Below, one piece after another: positions 1-11,364 of a DNA stretch of 64,000 bases. The stretch is from Hirudinaria manillensis. Lineage: Eukaryota > Annelida > Clitellata > Hirudinida > Hirudinidae. Within the stretch, counting starts at the first letter, position 1. Each line of letters opens with the position of its first letter. The DNA lies in NCBI GenBank assembly GCA_034509925.1, contig CM067528.1:10317501-10381500 (forward strand), given 5' to 3'. The notes under the pieces are model-generated. The model was not told the DNA's origin, did not search any database, and saw only the letters and a program-made list of their open reading frames with translations. A program made the translations under genes and the position numbers.

Positions 1-774
1 TGATTTGTTTTTAATTCTCAATTTAAAATTTCTTTTAGGTTTTAGAATTCAAAATAAGCTCCTCCCAGCCATTGAAGCCATCTTTTCATATCCATCCATG
101 CTTCCAACGTACCAGACGGATCGATTTTTTTCCTTAAAGACGACTTCCCAAGACACCCTTTCTCCTTCATCGCCTCTTCGGTCACTCCTCCTCCAGTTTT
201 GTCGCTTCCATTCCGCTTTTTATGGATCCCCCTTATTCCAGTGCTCCTAAATCCTGGCCTGGCAGCTGGATTCTTTTATATTTTCCTCTTTTCTCCCAAA
301 CGGCATCGCGAAGCGTCTTCTTCATATTTCAACTCCTCGGCATTTTTTGCTAAATTTACCGGAAATGACGTGTCACCTTCTGTCTTTTTTACTTCCGTCT
401 CTCAGCGACTTCTAGTTTCTCGAATTATCATCTTTCTTACGTTTCTGGCGTCCACTTTCTTTATAGTCCGTATTTAAATCTATCGTATAATCATTATAAA
501 TACGTTCAATCAATCACATTATTATTATTTTTAATACCTTCAATATATCACATTGATATTATTAATATTGACAATGCATCATAATAGCTCATGCGATGTC
601 TCTTAGAGTAATAATAATAATATTATTAATAATAATAATAACAGTAATTATTATTAATGGCAGCGTTAATGATGGCGTAATAATTTACCCAGCAGAGTCT
701 AAATGCGAAGCTCTGTAGGGGCATCAGTCTTGTCCCATTAAAGACTGGAAATTGATCGAGTCAGTGAAAGGTCA

Positions 775-845
775 TTCTTTTACTTGCGTCCAGCAGGTCG
801 GCGGTTCGAGCCCTGGTTTGGGGCATTGAAGGAATTTATGAGCCA
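775..845 (+). repeat. Possible tRNA-derived SINE fragment
   Basis: The segment contains GGTTCGAGCCC, which closely matches an RNA polymerase III B-box, in a short GC-richer patch within AT-rich DNA. I see no clean A-box and the arms do not fold into a standard tRNA cloverleaf, so a decayed SINE head is more likely than a functional tRNA gene. The call rests on the B-box alone. Confidence 0.2.
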
Positions 846-1333
846 TATTGAATGTCAAACATTATAATTTAAAAAGTGCTATTTCCAGGAATTGGATATT
901 ATTAAGACGCCATGGAATATTATTATTACGAAACGGATACTACGATATTATTGTGGAATTATGGATACAAAAAGAAATATACAACCGATAGTATCGAAAG
1001 AGAAACAATTCAAGCACAGTCCTGCGAAATAGCAACAGGTCGTCCTCAATATTTAGAGCCAGCCAATTTGGCCGCTAACCCGCTAGATCATTCTAAACAT
1101 CCCGGGCTTATATTCACGTGACAATCTCCATGGAAACTGCTTTCAACAGTCTCCATCTCGGCACTTCTTGTCATCATCTTCCTTCTTTATAACTGCCTCC
1201 ATAGGTCAGAGTAAATCGCTTTCAAATTGGACTTTCTATCTGTGCCCTAGCGCGCCCTAGATTACTTCCGGTCGTAAAGAAAGTGGTCAACTCGAAGCGA
1301 ACGCGTGATCACAGCCCTCTCTGCTAGGGAAAA

Positions 1334-1386
1334 GAGGAGGAGGAGGAGGAGGAGGAGGATGAGGAGGAGGATGCGGAGGAGGAGGA
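1334..1386. repeat. (GGA)n microsatellite
   Basis: About 50 bp of GGA trinucleotide repeat with a few GAT/GCG interruptions. It is followed at about 1508-1535 by a short GATGACGAC tract. Confidence 0.9.
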
Positions 1387-2320
1387 AATGGGAAGACGTC
1401 AATTCTTCCAGGAAGGGAAAGCATTTTTCCGGTTTTTAAAAAAATATTTATGCAACAAATTCAGCGATTCATAACGACTTCTGTGATACGACAAACGCTC
1501 AGTTAAAATGATGATGACGACGACGACGACGACTTAGTTTTCATGCACCAACCTATCCACCCACCGACCCGTCGGTCATTTGGTTTGCCAACATCACCCG
1601 TCCTGTTCTTCAACTGACCACTCTCGATACTCTAAGTCATCCACCGGCCCGTCGTTTTCATTCGAGTCACACGCTCCTCTATTGGAAGAAAGTCGCTCTG
1701 CATTCTCCAGGGTGTTGTTTTTGGTTTTGTAAAGCGCTATAAAAATTCCTAACAGTTGAGAGAGGGGCTGAGACAGGGTGGGTTTGGTGGTCAATATTGA
1801 CCGTAAGAGGATAGAGAAGGAGAGAGATGTTTTTAATTTTGTTTTTCTATTTTATTGGGTCATAATTTTGCTTTTCGCCGGAAAATTCTTTCTGAAAACT
1901 CTTGCGGACGTTGTCATAACCGTGATCATCGTCGTCGTCGTCATCAACGCCATCCTCTGAGAGTAGTAAACAAGGAGAGATAAAGCGATTAGTATCTAAA
2001 AGAGGAGAAACTGATGGATACAGATGGCTGGATTAGGAAATGGATGGCGTCCTTAAGAACAACAAAGAAGAAGGAAAGAAGGATGAAGAAGAGAAGGATG
2101 AAGAAGAGAAGAAGAGAAGAAGAAGGAAGGGATCTTGGTGTCGGACGTGTGTATCCCGTGGATGGCCGGGTTGGGCTCATGGGTCCAAAGGCTTTGTCTG
2201 GACTTTGGTTAGGGTATGGCGATAATCAGCTTATAATATCAATAAGAAGTAAAAATATAATTAAAAAATAATAATACAATAAAGAAATAATAACAATAAT
2301 AACGACATAATAATAACAAC

Positions 2321-2395
<75 letters not shown>
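2321..2395. repeat. (AAT)n microsatellite
   Basis: About 70 bp of near-perfect AAT trinucleotide repeat. It is complementary to the (ATT)n tract at 3214-3346, so the two form an inverted pair around the tetranucleotide array. Confidence 0.95.
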
Positions 2396-2396
<1 letters not shown>

Positions 2397-2495
2397 AGTA
2401 AAAAAATACAATAAAACTCCAATCGCCTCCGCGCATCCGTTCCCGCGGATCTGCATACAAAACAACTTGACCTTGAGCGTAAGGACCGCAGAAGG

Positions 2496-2857
2496 AAGGA
2501 TGGATGGATGGATGGATGGATGGATGGATGGATGGATGGATGGATGGATGGATGGATGGATGGATGGATGGATGGATGGATGGATGGATGGATGGATGGA
2601 TGGATGGATGTATGGATGGATGGATGGATGGATGGATGGATGGATGGATGGATGGATGGATGGATGGATGGATGGATGGATGGATGGATGGATGGATGGA
2701 TGGATGGATGGATGGATGGATGGATGGATGGATGGATGGATGGATGGATGGATGGATGGATGGATGGATGGATGGATGGATGGATGGATGGATGGATGGA
2801 TGGATGGATGGATGGATGGATGGACGGATGGATGGATAGACGGATGGATGGATTGGG
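2496..2857. repeat. (ATGG)n tetranucleotide array, about 360 bp
   Basis: About 85 head-to-tail copies of a GGAT/TGGA unit, with one early G-to-T change near 2610 and degenerate GGAC units at the 3' end. The period of four contains no stop codon on either strand, so the array is open in all frames: Met-Asp-Gly-Trp on plus, Ile-His-Pro-Ser on minus. Those long open frames are artefacts of the repeat and not genes. Confidence 0.97.
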
Positions 2858-2982
2858 GATGGAAAAATGAGAGGCACGGATTAATGAAGGGATGGCTCAA
2901 TAAATACGGAAAGAGATGAAATTTATGAATAACGAAGTGTTGAAAATGAGCCTCGGAAGACGACGTCCTGGAGAGTTTCAAT

Positions 2983-3092
2983 ATGTGTGATGATGATGAC
3001 GATTATGATGATGATTATGATGTCGATGGCGGCGACGATGATGATAACGATGATGGTGATGATGATAACGACGACGACGATGGTGACGAGCA
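2983..3092. repeat. (GAT/GAC)n microsatellite
   Basis: About 110 bp of imperfect GAT and GAC trinucleotides directly after the tetranucleotide array. Confidence 0.85.
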
Positions 3093-3213
3093 TTATTATA
3101 GTCTTCATAAACCTACCCACTGGCCTTTGAGATCGCGAAACGAGTACCTAAATGTTGCAATAACAGGTCATTTTTCGTAAAAATCTGATTCAATTCAAAA
3201 TTATTTTCTAAAG

Positions 3214-3249
<36 letters not shown>

Positions 3250-3253
3250 TTTA

Positions 3254-3346
<93 letters not shown>
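3214..3346. repeat. (ATT)n microsatellite
   Basis: About 130 bp of ATT trinucleotide repeat with two small TTT interruptions near 3250. It is the complement of the (AAT)n tract at 2321-2395. Confidence 0.95.
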
Positions 3347-3347
<1 letters not shown>

Positions 3348-4234
3348 AAATGTTTGTCCAAGACTTCCGCTGCTCTGCCCATACATTAGGTACCCGGACA
3401 GAAACATTAATAAACTAACAATTACGGATATTAACAAATATTAACTGAAAAAAGAATTATTTTTCTATAAACCCCAGTGAAGCTGCACATGAATTCAACT
3501 CGGCCCTGGTGACGAAAACTTCTTTTTGAAAATATTTACTGTTTTCCGAGGAATAAAATATAATAAAGAAGAAAATAAAACAAACTTTATCTTATTATTC
3601 GTCGAGAATAATATTTATATCCGATTTAAACAAAATCTAATTTATTGCCCCATTTTCTCTGTTTATTTATTTATTTATTTTTCTTCTTTAGAGGCAATCT
3701 CCAAAATATCTTCGGACTTCGTAAACAATATGGCCACAGGTTGTTCGTGTCCAGAGTCGTCTGCTTCTTTGCCTCTCCCGCCATATTCTTGTTGAAGCTT
3801 CCTGTTTGTGATCCTTTGAAGTTACTGTGCACTCGTCAGATTTTTAATTAATTTTCCTGAGAAATTTTCATTTCAAACAATCAGTTCCCGGACAGAGTGT
3901 TTGAGGAACGTATTAATCGATTTAATTACAAATCAATAATTTATTATTATTAGTATTATTACTGTTATTATTAATTGATTTGTTTATTATTTTTTATTCA
4001 AATATTATTTTTCTGAATGATGAGCGCATGTGTTGCTGTTGTAAAACGGTAATCAAAGTTTGAAAATCCAGATATGGCCAGGAGAGAATATGAGTTTATG
4101 AAAGAAAAGGGAGATGGAGAGACGGAATGAACGAAGAAAAAAACGGATGAACAAACTCGGCTCGTAATTAAATTGCTCCTCAGACCGGAAGTAAAGAGCG
4201 AAAAGACGCCAAGTGGAACAGAGGATAGAGAAGG

Positions 4235-4312
4235 GATGGATGGATGGACGGACGGACGGACGGACGGACGGACGAACGGATGGATGGACGAACGGACGGA
4301 TGGATTTAGAGA
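4235..4312. repeat. (GGAC/GGAT)n tetranucleotide tract
   Basis: A shorter degenerate relative of the large ATGG array, with GGAC as the main unit. The open frames across it on both strands are repeat artefacts. Confidence 0.85.
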
Positions 4313-5021
4313 CGGGTGGACGGATAGGCCCGTAACTGAATGGCTTAAGACCCAAGTTGGATCAAAACCCAGCGGTTGTTTCCAAATAAAAAGCAGAATC
4401 GGAAAAAGGAGCGAAATTAGGAGAAACAAAGTTGTTGCGGGAGTTAAATTAGATTTTATGCGCCATTATTCAAGACTCATTTTCCTCCAACTTGTCTCTA
4501 TGCCCGTCCTGTCTTCCCGTGGACTTCCTTTCTTGCATTCATTCCTTCACTCACTCATTCATTCATCCATTCATTTGCTCTTTCATTCCTTCTCTTGCAT
4601 TCCACCAATCATTTCCATCTCACAACATGCTATGCTTGACGGATGACTTACAAGCGTATCGCTTGTGTTTTCCCTCTGATTCCAGATTCATCCAAGCGAG
4701 ACCTCTCCTTTTTCCATCCTTTTTCTTTCCATCCACCGACTTTCTACTCTTTCATTCCACGTTACTTCTTCATCTCCAGCAGATACCGAAAGAGGAGAAA
4801 TCCGTGAATGCGAATGATTTGTAGTTTCACGGTCGAGTGATTTTCCGGATGAATGGTTGAGCGGGCAGCTTTAATGGGTGGAGAGATGGATTGTTGGAAT
4901 AAAAATGAGAACGGAATGCGATGCCAATCAATAACGTCATGAATGCATTCCTCTTTCGTGGGAAGCATGTAGCAGATTCAAATGGGTGCGCATGACGCTC
5001 ACATGAAACATCTCCAGGTCC

Positions 5022-5155
5022 ACTCATGCATATCAATAAATTCATTCATGCATATCACTAAATTCACTCAAGCATGAATATCAGTTGATTCAAACTCGAG
5101 TATCACTGAATTCAGTCATGCTTGCATATCAGCAAATTCACTAGAGCGTGAAATG
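5022..5155. repeat. Degenerate minisatellite, unit about 25 bp
   Basis: Four to five diverged copies of a unit close to TCATGCATATCACTAAATTC are seen head to tail. Spacing varies slightly and the last copies are the most diverged. No coding or RNA function is visible. Confidence 0.7.
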
Positions 5156-5679
5156 CCAATCCTTAGGTGCATTGAGTCGATCTTTTTCCCGTAGAACAAT
5201 CCATCTTTTCCTTCCTATTCGCACTCTCTTGTCTGACTCGCCACGGTTGAATGGACCGCAGACTTTGGTCTTATCTCCGAGATTACTTGACGTAAGACAC
5301 TCTTGGGCACGGACGCGACTGGCCGAAAAGATTTCGGGGCTCAGCGAAGCGCGACCCCGCGACTCGCTAGTACTCAGTATTCAGCAGAAATTCGAGCAGT
5401 TGGAAAAGCAGTTGCAGAATCGCCGGAAGAAGTGCATGATCCAAACATTGACCTTTTTGGGGCGAGAGTGGACCAAAATTTGGGGAAGGAAGAAACGTCT
5501 GACCTGGGGTGAACGGACCGTACAAAAACTTTTTTTTAATTTAGCATTTAATTAAATTTTAATTTGCATCTACTCAGTCATTTAATTAAATCTACTCACA
5601 ATTTAAATCTACCTCCCGCGGACGCCATGATACGTTAAAAAAAATTGGGTGGGGTTCCTCTTGCTTCACGAGGGTGGGG

Positions 5680-5720
5680 GCTTGGCAGACCATGCCCCCA
5701 AGCCCAAATCTGCCAATGGC
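5680..5720. other. Short inverted repeat (hairpin)
   Basis: TTGGCAGA and its exact complement TCTGCCAA lie about 18 bases apart in a G/C-rich patch that contains GGGGGC and GCCCCC. A stem-loop is possible. There is no gene context to suggest a role. Confidence 0.4.
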
Positions 5721-5965
5721 TGGAGGCAGTGGTGGATTAATCATGACGAAGGGAAATTAATGAGAAGTGGTGAATGAAAAATGAACGAAAGATGTCAACT
5801 CGAAGTGAGAGGGAATGAAGGATGGTATAGCGAAAAGGTTAGAGGCGGAGACGTGCCCGGTGTGGATGAAAGCATTTGGAATTCCTTTTCTAGGCTTTTG
5901 ATTTTGTTAAATGTTGCGTTCACTGTCTGTCTTTTTTTTCATCTACTTCTTCTTTGTTCTTTCCC

Positions 5966-6740
5966 ATCATCATCATCATCATCGTCATCGTTATCATCAT
6001 CATCATCATCTTGCTCTTGTCAACCGTCGTTATTAATGACGTTGTCATCATCGTCATCGTCATCATCGTCGACGTCAAGGGTTCTATAGCGACCGGGGTT
6101 TCTTTCGTGTTTCCCGGCATTAATTCATGGCCATTCACAGGGAGAGCCAATCAATCATTGCTTCATTCGCTTGACGTTCGAACGCTCCATGGCTCCTGAT
6201 AACGATCTTCTGTTACTACTAACAGACCGCCATCTTTTTTTTTCAATTGACCAATCGGCTTCTTTCCCGCCACCGAAGCCACTAGGCGGTCACGTGATAT
6301 CCCCGCGGGAAATTTGCCACGTCCTGTGTTTTCGTTCAATCAGGTCGAGAAGTTGTTTCGACTTTGGGCTTCTTCCATTATGACCTTTGAACGACGATGA
6401 ATGTGATGGCGATGATGACGATGATGATGATGACGATGACGATGATGCTACGATGACGACAACGATGAGGACGATGGTAACGATAAAGACAAGCAATAAT
6501 TAATTTTTTTCGACCAATGGCAAATATCATCCTCGGTGCAACTTCGAGTGCAGCCAGAGGGCTGTGGCAGGACGCAAGTCTGGAGTCTCGAGTGTCGACC
6601 TCGTCGCTCTCCTCCTTTCCTATTCCTTTTCGTCATCATCGTCATCGTCGTCGTCACCATCATCATCATCTTCGTCGTCGTCATAATCATCATCGTCATG
6701 AGTCATCGATATTGTCATCATCATCATCAACAGTAGCGAC
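5966..6740. repeat. Cluster of trinucleotide tracts (ATC/GTC, then GAT/GAC, then TCG/TCA)
   Basis: Three imperfect trinucleotide tracts lie at about 5966-6075 (ATC type), 6395-6466 (GATGAC type) and 6630-6735 (TCATCG type). The middle tract is in the opposite sense to the other two. Open frames across them are Ser, Ile/Val or His rich on one strand and Met, Thr or Asp rich on the other, as expected for translated repeats. Confidence 0.85.
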
Positions 6741-7139
6741 AGTACTAAAGTCGATTCAAAGTTATTTTCATCGTCATCATCGTCACGGTCAGGGGCGTCT
6801 ACTGTTATGGAATGTTTTTTTTTTAAATATTTTTGAATATTTCAACAATTTTTAATCGTTGGGTCTCAAAACCAAAGACCTCAACATGGTCTTCAACGAA
6901 TGAATGTCTGCCCATTGTTTATGATTTTGATTTCGTGCGACTTCCACGATCATCGTCATCATTATCACCATCATCATTATCACAACCGGCATCCTGCTAT
7001 TATCGCCCAGGCGTTTATTGTCATCATTACCAACATTATCCAGACACCAAAATATTACCAGAAAAATCTGGCAAAACCTTCTGACGTTAATGAAATTTCT
7101 GTGCTTAATTTCCATGCTTCATAGACATCTTCAGAATTC

Positions 7140-7245
7140 ATCAATGTCGTTGTCATCATCACCGTCATCGTCGTTGTCGTCATCAGCGTCATCATCGTCG
7201 TTGCCGTCATCATCATCATCGTCGTCGTCGTTATCATCATCTCTA
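7140..7245. repeat. (TCA/TCG)n tract just 5' of the lectin exon
   Basis: About 100 bp of imperfect TCATCG repeat ends 18 bp before the splice acceptor of the first lectin exon. It may act as part of the pyrimidine-rich region there. Confidence 0.85.
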
Positions 7246-7262
7246 ACGTTTTCCTTTCCCAG

Positions 7263-8551
7263 GAAGCAACGACTTCTGCCTGACTGATTCGTTCAAGGCC
7301 GAATGTGACGAAGGTCACGTGGTCCTCATGACCTTTGCCCTCTTCGGAAGGATGAACGTCGGGAGGTCAGCAGTTGTTGTCGTCGTCGTCGTTGTAGTTG
7401 CAATAACAATCGATAATTGCCTGGTTGCCTCTTCCGGTCGGCGTTGGCATCACCATTGATATTAGCATCACCACCACCGTCGTCGTCGTCGTCGTCGTCG
7501 TCGTCATCATATCATCCTTGATACAACACTAACATCTTCGTCTTCATCATCACCAGCATCGTCATCATCATCATATACGTAAAAATCCCGGAGAAAACAT
7601 CCATCCGGAGCAGCATCCATCCATCCATCCGTGACGATAGCAATGACTAACTACAGTACAGTCAATCACCAATCAACGATAATCATGCATACTTTACGCC
7701 TGCTATATTTTCCCGCCACTTTGCATGGCGCCTAAAATTGCAGAATCGCGTTTTGCTCGGCCAGAAGTCTTCCATCTTCACGGTGGCTCCTTTGTACCAC
7801 GGTAACCGCCACCTGTAATGCGATTACCATGGCAACCGAGCGTTGTGTGCGGTCGGTCTCCGTAAGATTACCATAGAGATCGCCTTTTATGTTTTTATAT
7901 TTTACATGCATGTGTGTGTGTGTGGGTGTGTGGGTGCGCGTGTGGTCTCCGGTAGTGCTTACCACATACAAACATACATAGATGTATGTGTTGTTTCGTT
8001 TAAAGTCTCTCGACTTTCGTAGGTGGTCGTCAAATGTTTACAGATGCAACTGTTAATTCCCTTCTGAGATGACCGGATAAACCACTGATTAGCATAGAAA
8101 CCACGATTTGTGTGTATACGTGTATGTTTGTATGTGTACCTGTGTGTGTGTGTGCGTGTGCGTTTGTATGTGTACGTGTGCGTGTATGTACACCACTAGC
8201 ACTCGCTGACATTCTCGACCGTCCATTTCCGTTGTCTGATGTCACAATCATTATCAGGTCATCATCATACCACTCCACACCATCATCATCGTCATCATCA
8301 TCCTCACCATCACCACCATCATCATCATCACCATCAGGTGCATCACCAGAAACTATGGCAACATCGGCTGTTACTCGGACGTCCTTCCGCTGCTCGACCT
8401 CAGATGTTCGGGTCAAAGGTTATGCGAGGTCAGCGTGTCCGACCCCGCAATCGTGAGGACTAAACCCTGCCCGCCTGATTTCGCCTCCTATTTGAAAGCC
8501 AATTTTACCTGCATTAAAGGTTGCTATTACCGTTATTATTATTATTTTTTA

Positions 8552-8599
<48 letters not shown>

Positions 8600-11303
8600 C
8601 ATTATTATTATTATTATTATAAAATTTTAAGAGCGCCGATAACCTGATAGAAATTATGGACTCCATAGATACTAATAATTTCACTTATCTTAAGTGAACT
8701 GCATAAACAATTTGATTATTAAAATGTAACTAATTATATTTAATTGTTTAATTAATCAATTGATACAAATTAATAAATTAACCTTTGAACCTTTGAGTTG
8801 CTTTCCTTTCCGATTCTTCTTTGTTTCATTTTCAATTTAATCGAATTCTCCGTTAATAATATTTATTATATTATATGTAATAATTTATTTTACAATATAA
8901 TAATAAAAAATAAAATACATTAATTTCATGAAATTATTTTAAGAAAATATTTTCATTTTTTTCCATCTTTATTTCTGCCCGTGCAGTCATCGTTCCAACA
9001 AAGTTCATTACGAACCCTCAAAGTCCCCCCGTGAAACTGGAGTCACCCAACGGCTTCATCGGCGGTCCGTCCTTCTGGGGCACCGAGGCTGACCCTAGGG
9101 CGGGGCAGGAAGTCGTCAGGACCACGTGGTTCTCGTATCGGTTGCAGTGGCAGCCCAATTTCAGATTCAGAATAGCTCTCATCGATTTCGATCTCGGAGC
9201 CACCTGGGGGTCAAAGCGCCACGACTCTAGATACCCTGAGGACGAGAACGACGAAGATGCTACTGATGGTGATGATGACGTTGATGCTGGAGACGACGAC
9301 GACGACGAGGAGGAGGAGGAGAGGCTTTGGCTGGACGTTAGAGAGACAGGGAGGAGAAATTTGATTGGTGTGTTTTTAATGATTTTTTTGAATAAGTGGG
9401 ATCAACTCGTCAGATTAAAAGCTGCCTCACGATGATTGATGACCCGACGATGGTGGAGAAATTCACATCCGTTGTCTCCATTGCATTTCATGCCGAGACG
9501 ATGTCATTGGACGAATAAATAATTACAAACGTCGACAATTACTCAGGAATTATGGAATTGTTTGCAATTAAAATTTCATTTCAGAAGGCGACGACGAAGA
9601 CGACGTTGCAGAGCGGAGTGGATCTCCATGGCCGGATTGGAAATGCCAGCATGCCGTTGTCATAAGCGAACCTCCGGGATCCGGAATGCAATATCCAGAG
9701 TTCGACGGCCCGGCCAGACCGGACGGACAATCCATCCATCATCTCGATCATCGTCATCAAAACCATCAACAACAGCAACAAGTTCAACAACAACAACAAC
9801 AACAAAAAGACGAAAACGTCGGAGCCTCGGTCTTCAATCTCAGGCGTTCTTTCTACGCTTCCCTGTGTGAACGAAACATCCGCTACTACTATCATCATCA
9901 CCTCAATCAGCATCATCATCATCATCGTCACCGTCCGGACGATCGCTACCGCCTTGCCGACGGTCGTCATGGCAACCTAGACGACCTTGCAACTCCAGTT
10001 TTTGCCCATCGCCATCACACTCATCTCCATCATCTTAATCATCATCATCATAATCACCAGCAGCAGCAGCAACAACAGTATAATCATCCTCTTCCTCCTC
10101 CTCCTCCTCCTCCTCATCATCATCATCGTCAAGATCATTATCATGACCGCCATCAGTCAAAGAATCCTCTCAAAGTTGTCGGGAATAGGACAGAACTCCT
10201 GTACGTCTCAGAATCTCATCAAATCGATTTGACCCTGGTTAGCCAGGTGGGGAGTTCACGAGGGGTCAAAAGGTCACCGAACATCTTGATACACTTTGAA
10301 GGTCAGTGGATGGAAAGACAGACGGAAGACGAATGTTTGGGTGGGCAGACGGATGGACAGACGAATGGACGGATGGACAAATGGTTAGAAAGATAGGATG
10401 GATGAATGAATAGGAATAGGATGCGTGGAAGAGAGGGTGAATGAATTACATTTGCACTTCACGTTCCGAAATTCCGCATTGAAGGGTGGAAACTTATTAA
10501 GGCCGGTAGAGATTCAATGAAGGATTGAAAGAAAATAGATTGAGTGAGTGAATGAATGAACGAACGAATGAATGAATGAACGAATGAAAAAAAAGAAGCT
10601 CTTCTGAATCCGAGCGCAGGAAAAACGAAGAACGAATGAATGGAGGGCACGGAGTGGATGCACGAGTTGGCAAGAATTGAGCGATCAGACTGCCTTCCAT
10701 TATTTATGGATTAGACGACCCCTCTATTCGTGACGATATCCTTTTAATTGACCTTCGGTCGTTCTCTTCCTCCATATTTTTTTTCATTCCATCCTGTCTT
10801 CACCTCGGCACTGGAGACTGACGTGCGGGCAACACTTCGGGGGATAAACTCGGACGAAGGAGTTTTCCAGAAACGTCTCTTTCGATCCTTTGTGGAGCCT
10901 TCAACGGCAATTTATTCCAGGCAAACAGCATCATGCCTTCGCATCTCGTGGATCCGTCAAGCGGGATTGGAAAATCCTCGTTTCCTTTCTTCCATTTTGT
11001 TTTTTTCTCTCTCTTCCTCTCGTAACGCGGAATGATTCTCTCGGAAACATGTCTCCATTAGAATGATCCTCATCATCGTAGTTCTAGTAGTTGGTGGTAG
11101 TAGTAGTACTAGTAGCGGTGACCTGTTGCCAAAAAGTTGATTTTGTGGTTGTTCTGGTGGATATTATATTTTAAGGAATTGCGTAACAAATACATTTTAA
11201 TAATCAGCTAATAGGTATGAAATAATTGAATTGTCACGTTTAAATTCATCTTTAAAATAGAAACTACACAATAAATAAATAAAGAGTATCAATTGGTTAA
11301 CGG

Positions 11304-11364
<61 letters not shown>

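Larger units (their letters stand above)
1..7262. other. Gene-poor flank or intron upstream of the lectin-receptor gene
   Basis: I see no exon here that I can support. The stretch is AT-rich background broken by simple repeats, listed separately. The first recognised exon of the SUEL/CUB gene starts at 7263 in phase 1, so its signal-peptide exon lies either here unrecognised or before the window. A 135-codon open frame at 5148-5555 is rich in Arg/Lys but matches no family I know and has no convincing splice signals in the right phase. Confidence 0.5.

Noticed and set aside
2226..2981. Long open frames on both strands made of Ile-His-Pro-Ser or Met-Asp-Gly-Trp units
   Set aside because: They are direct translations of the ATGG tetranucleotide array, which lacks stops in every frame. 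No unique sequence or gene signals are present.
5148..5555. 135-codon open frame with an Arg/Lys-rich C-terminal half
   Set aside because: No family match and no donor in phase 1 to join the first lectin exon. It overlaps a second frame of similar quality. I could not support it as an exon.
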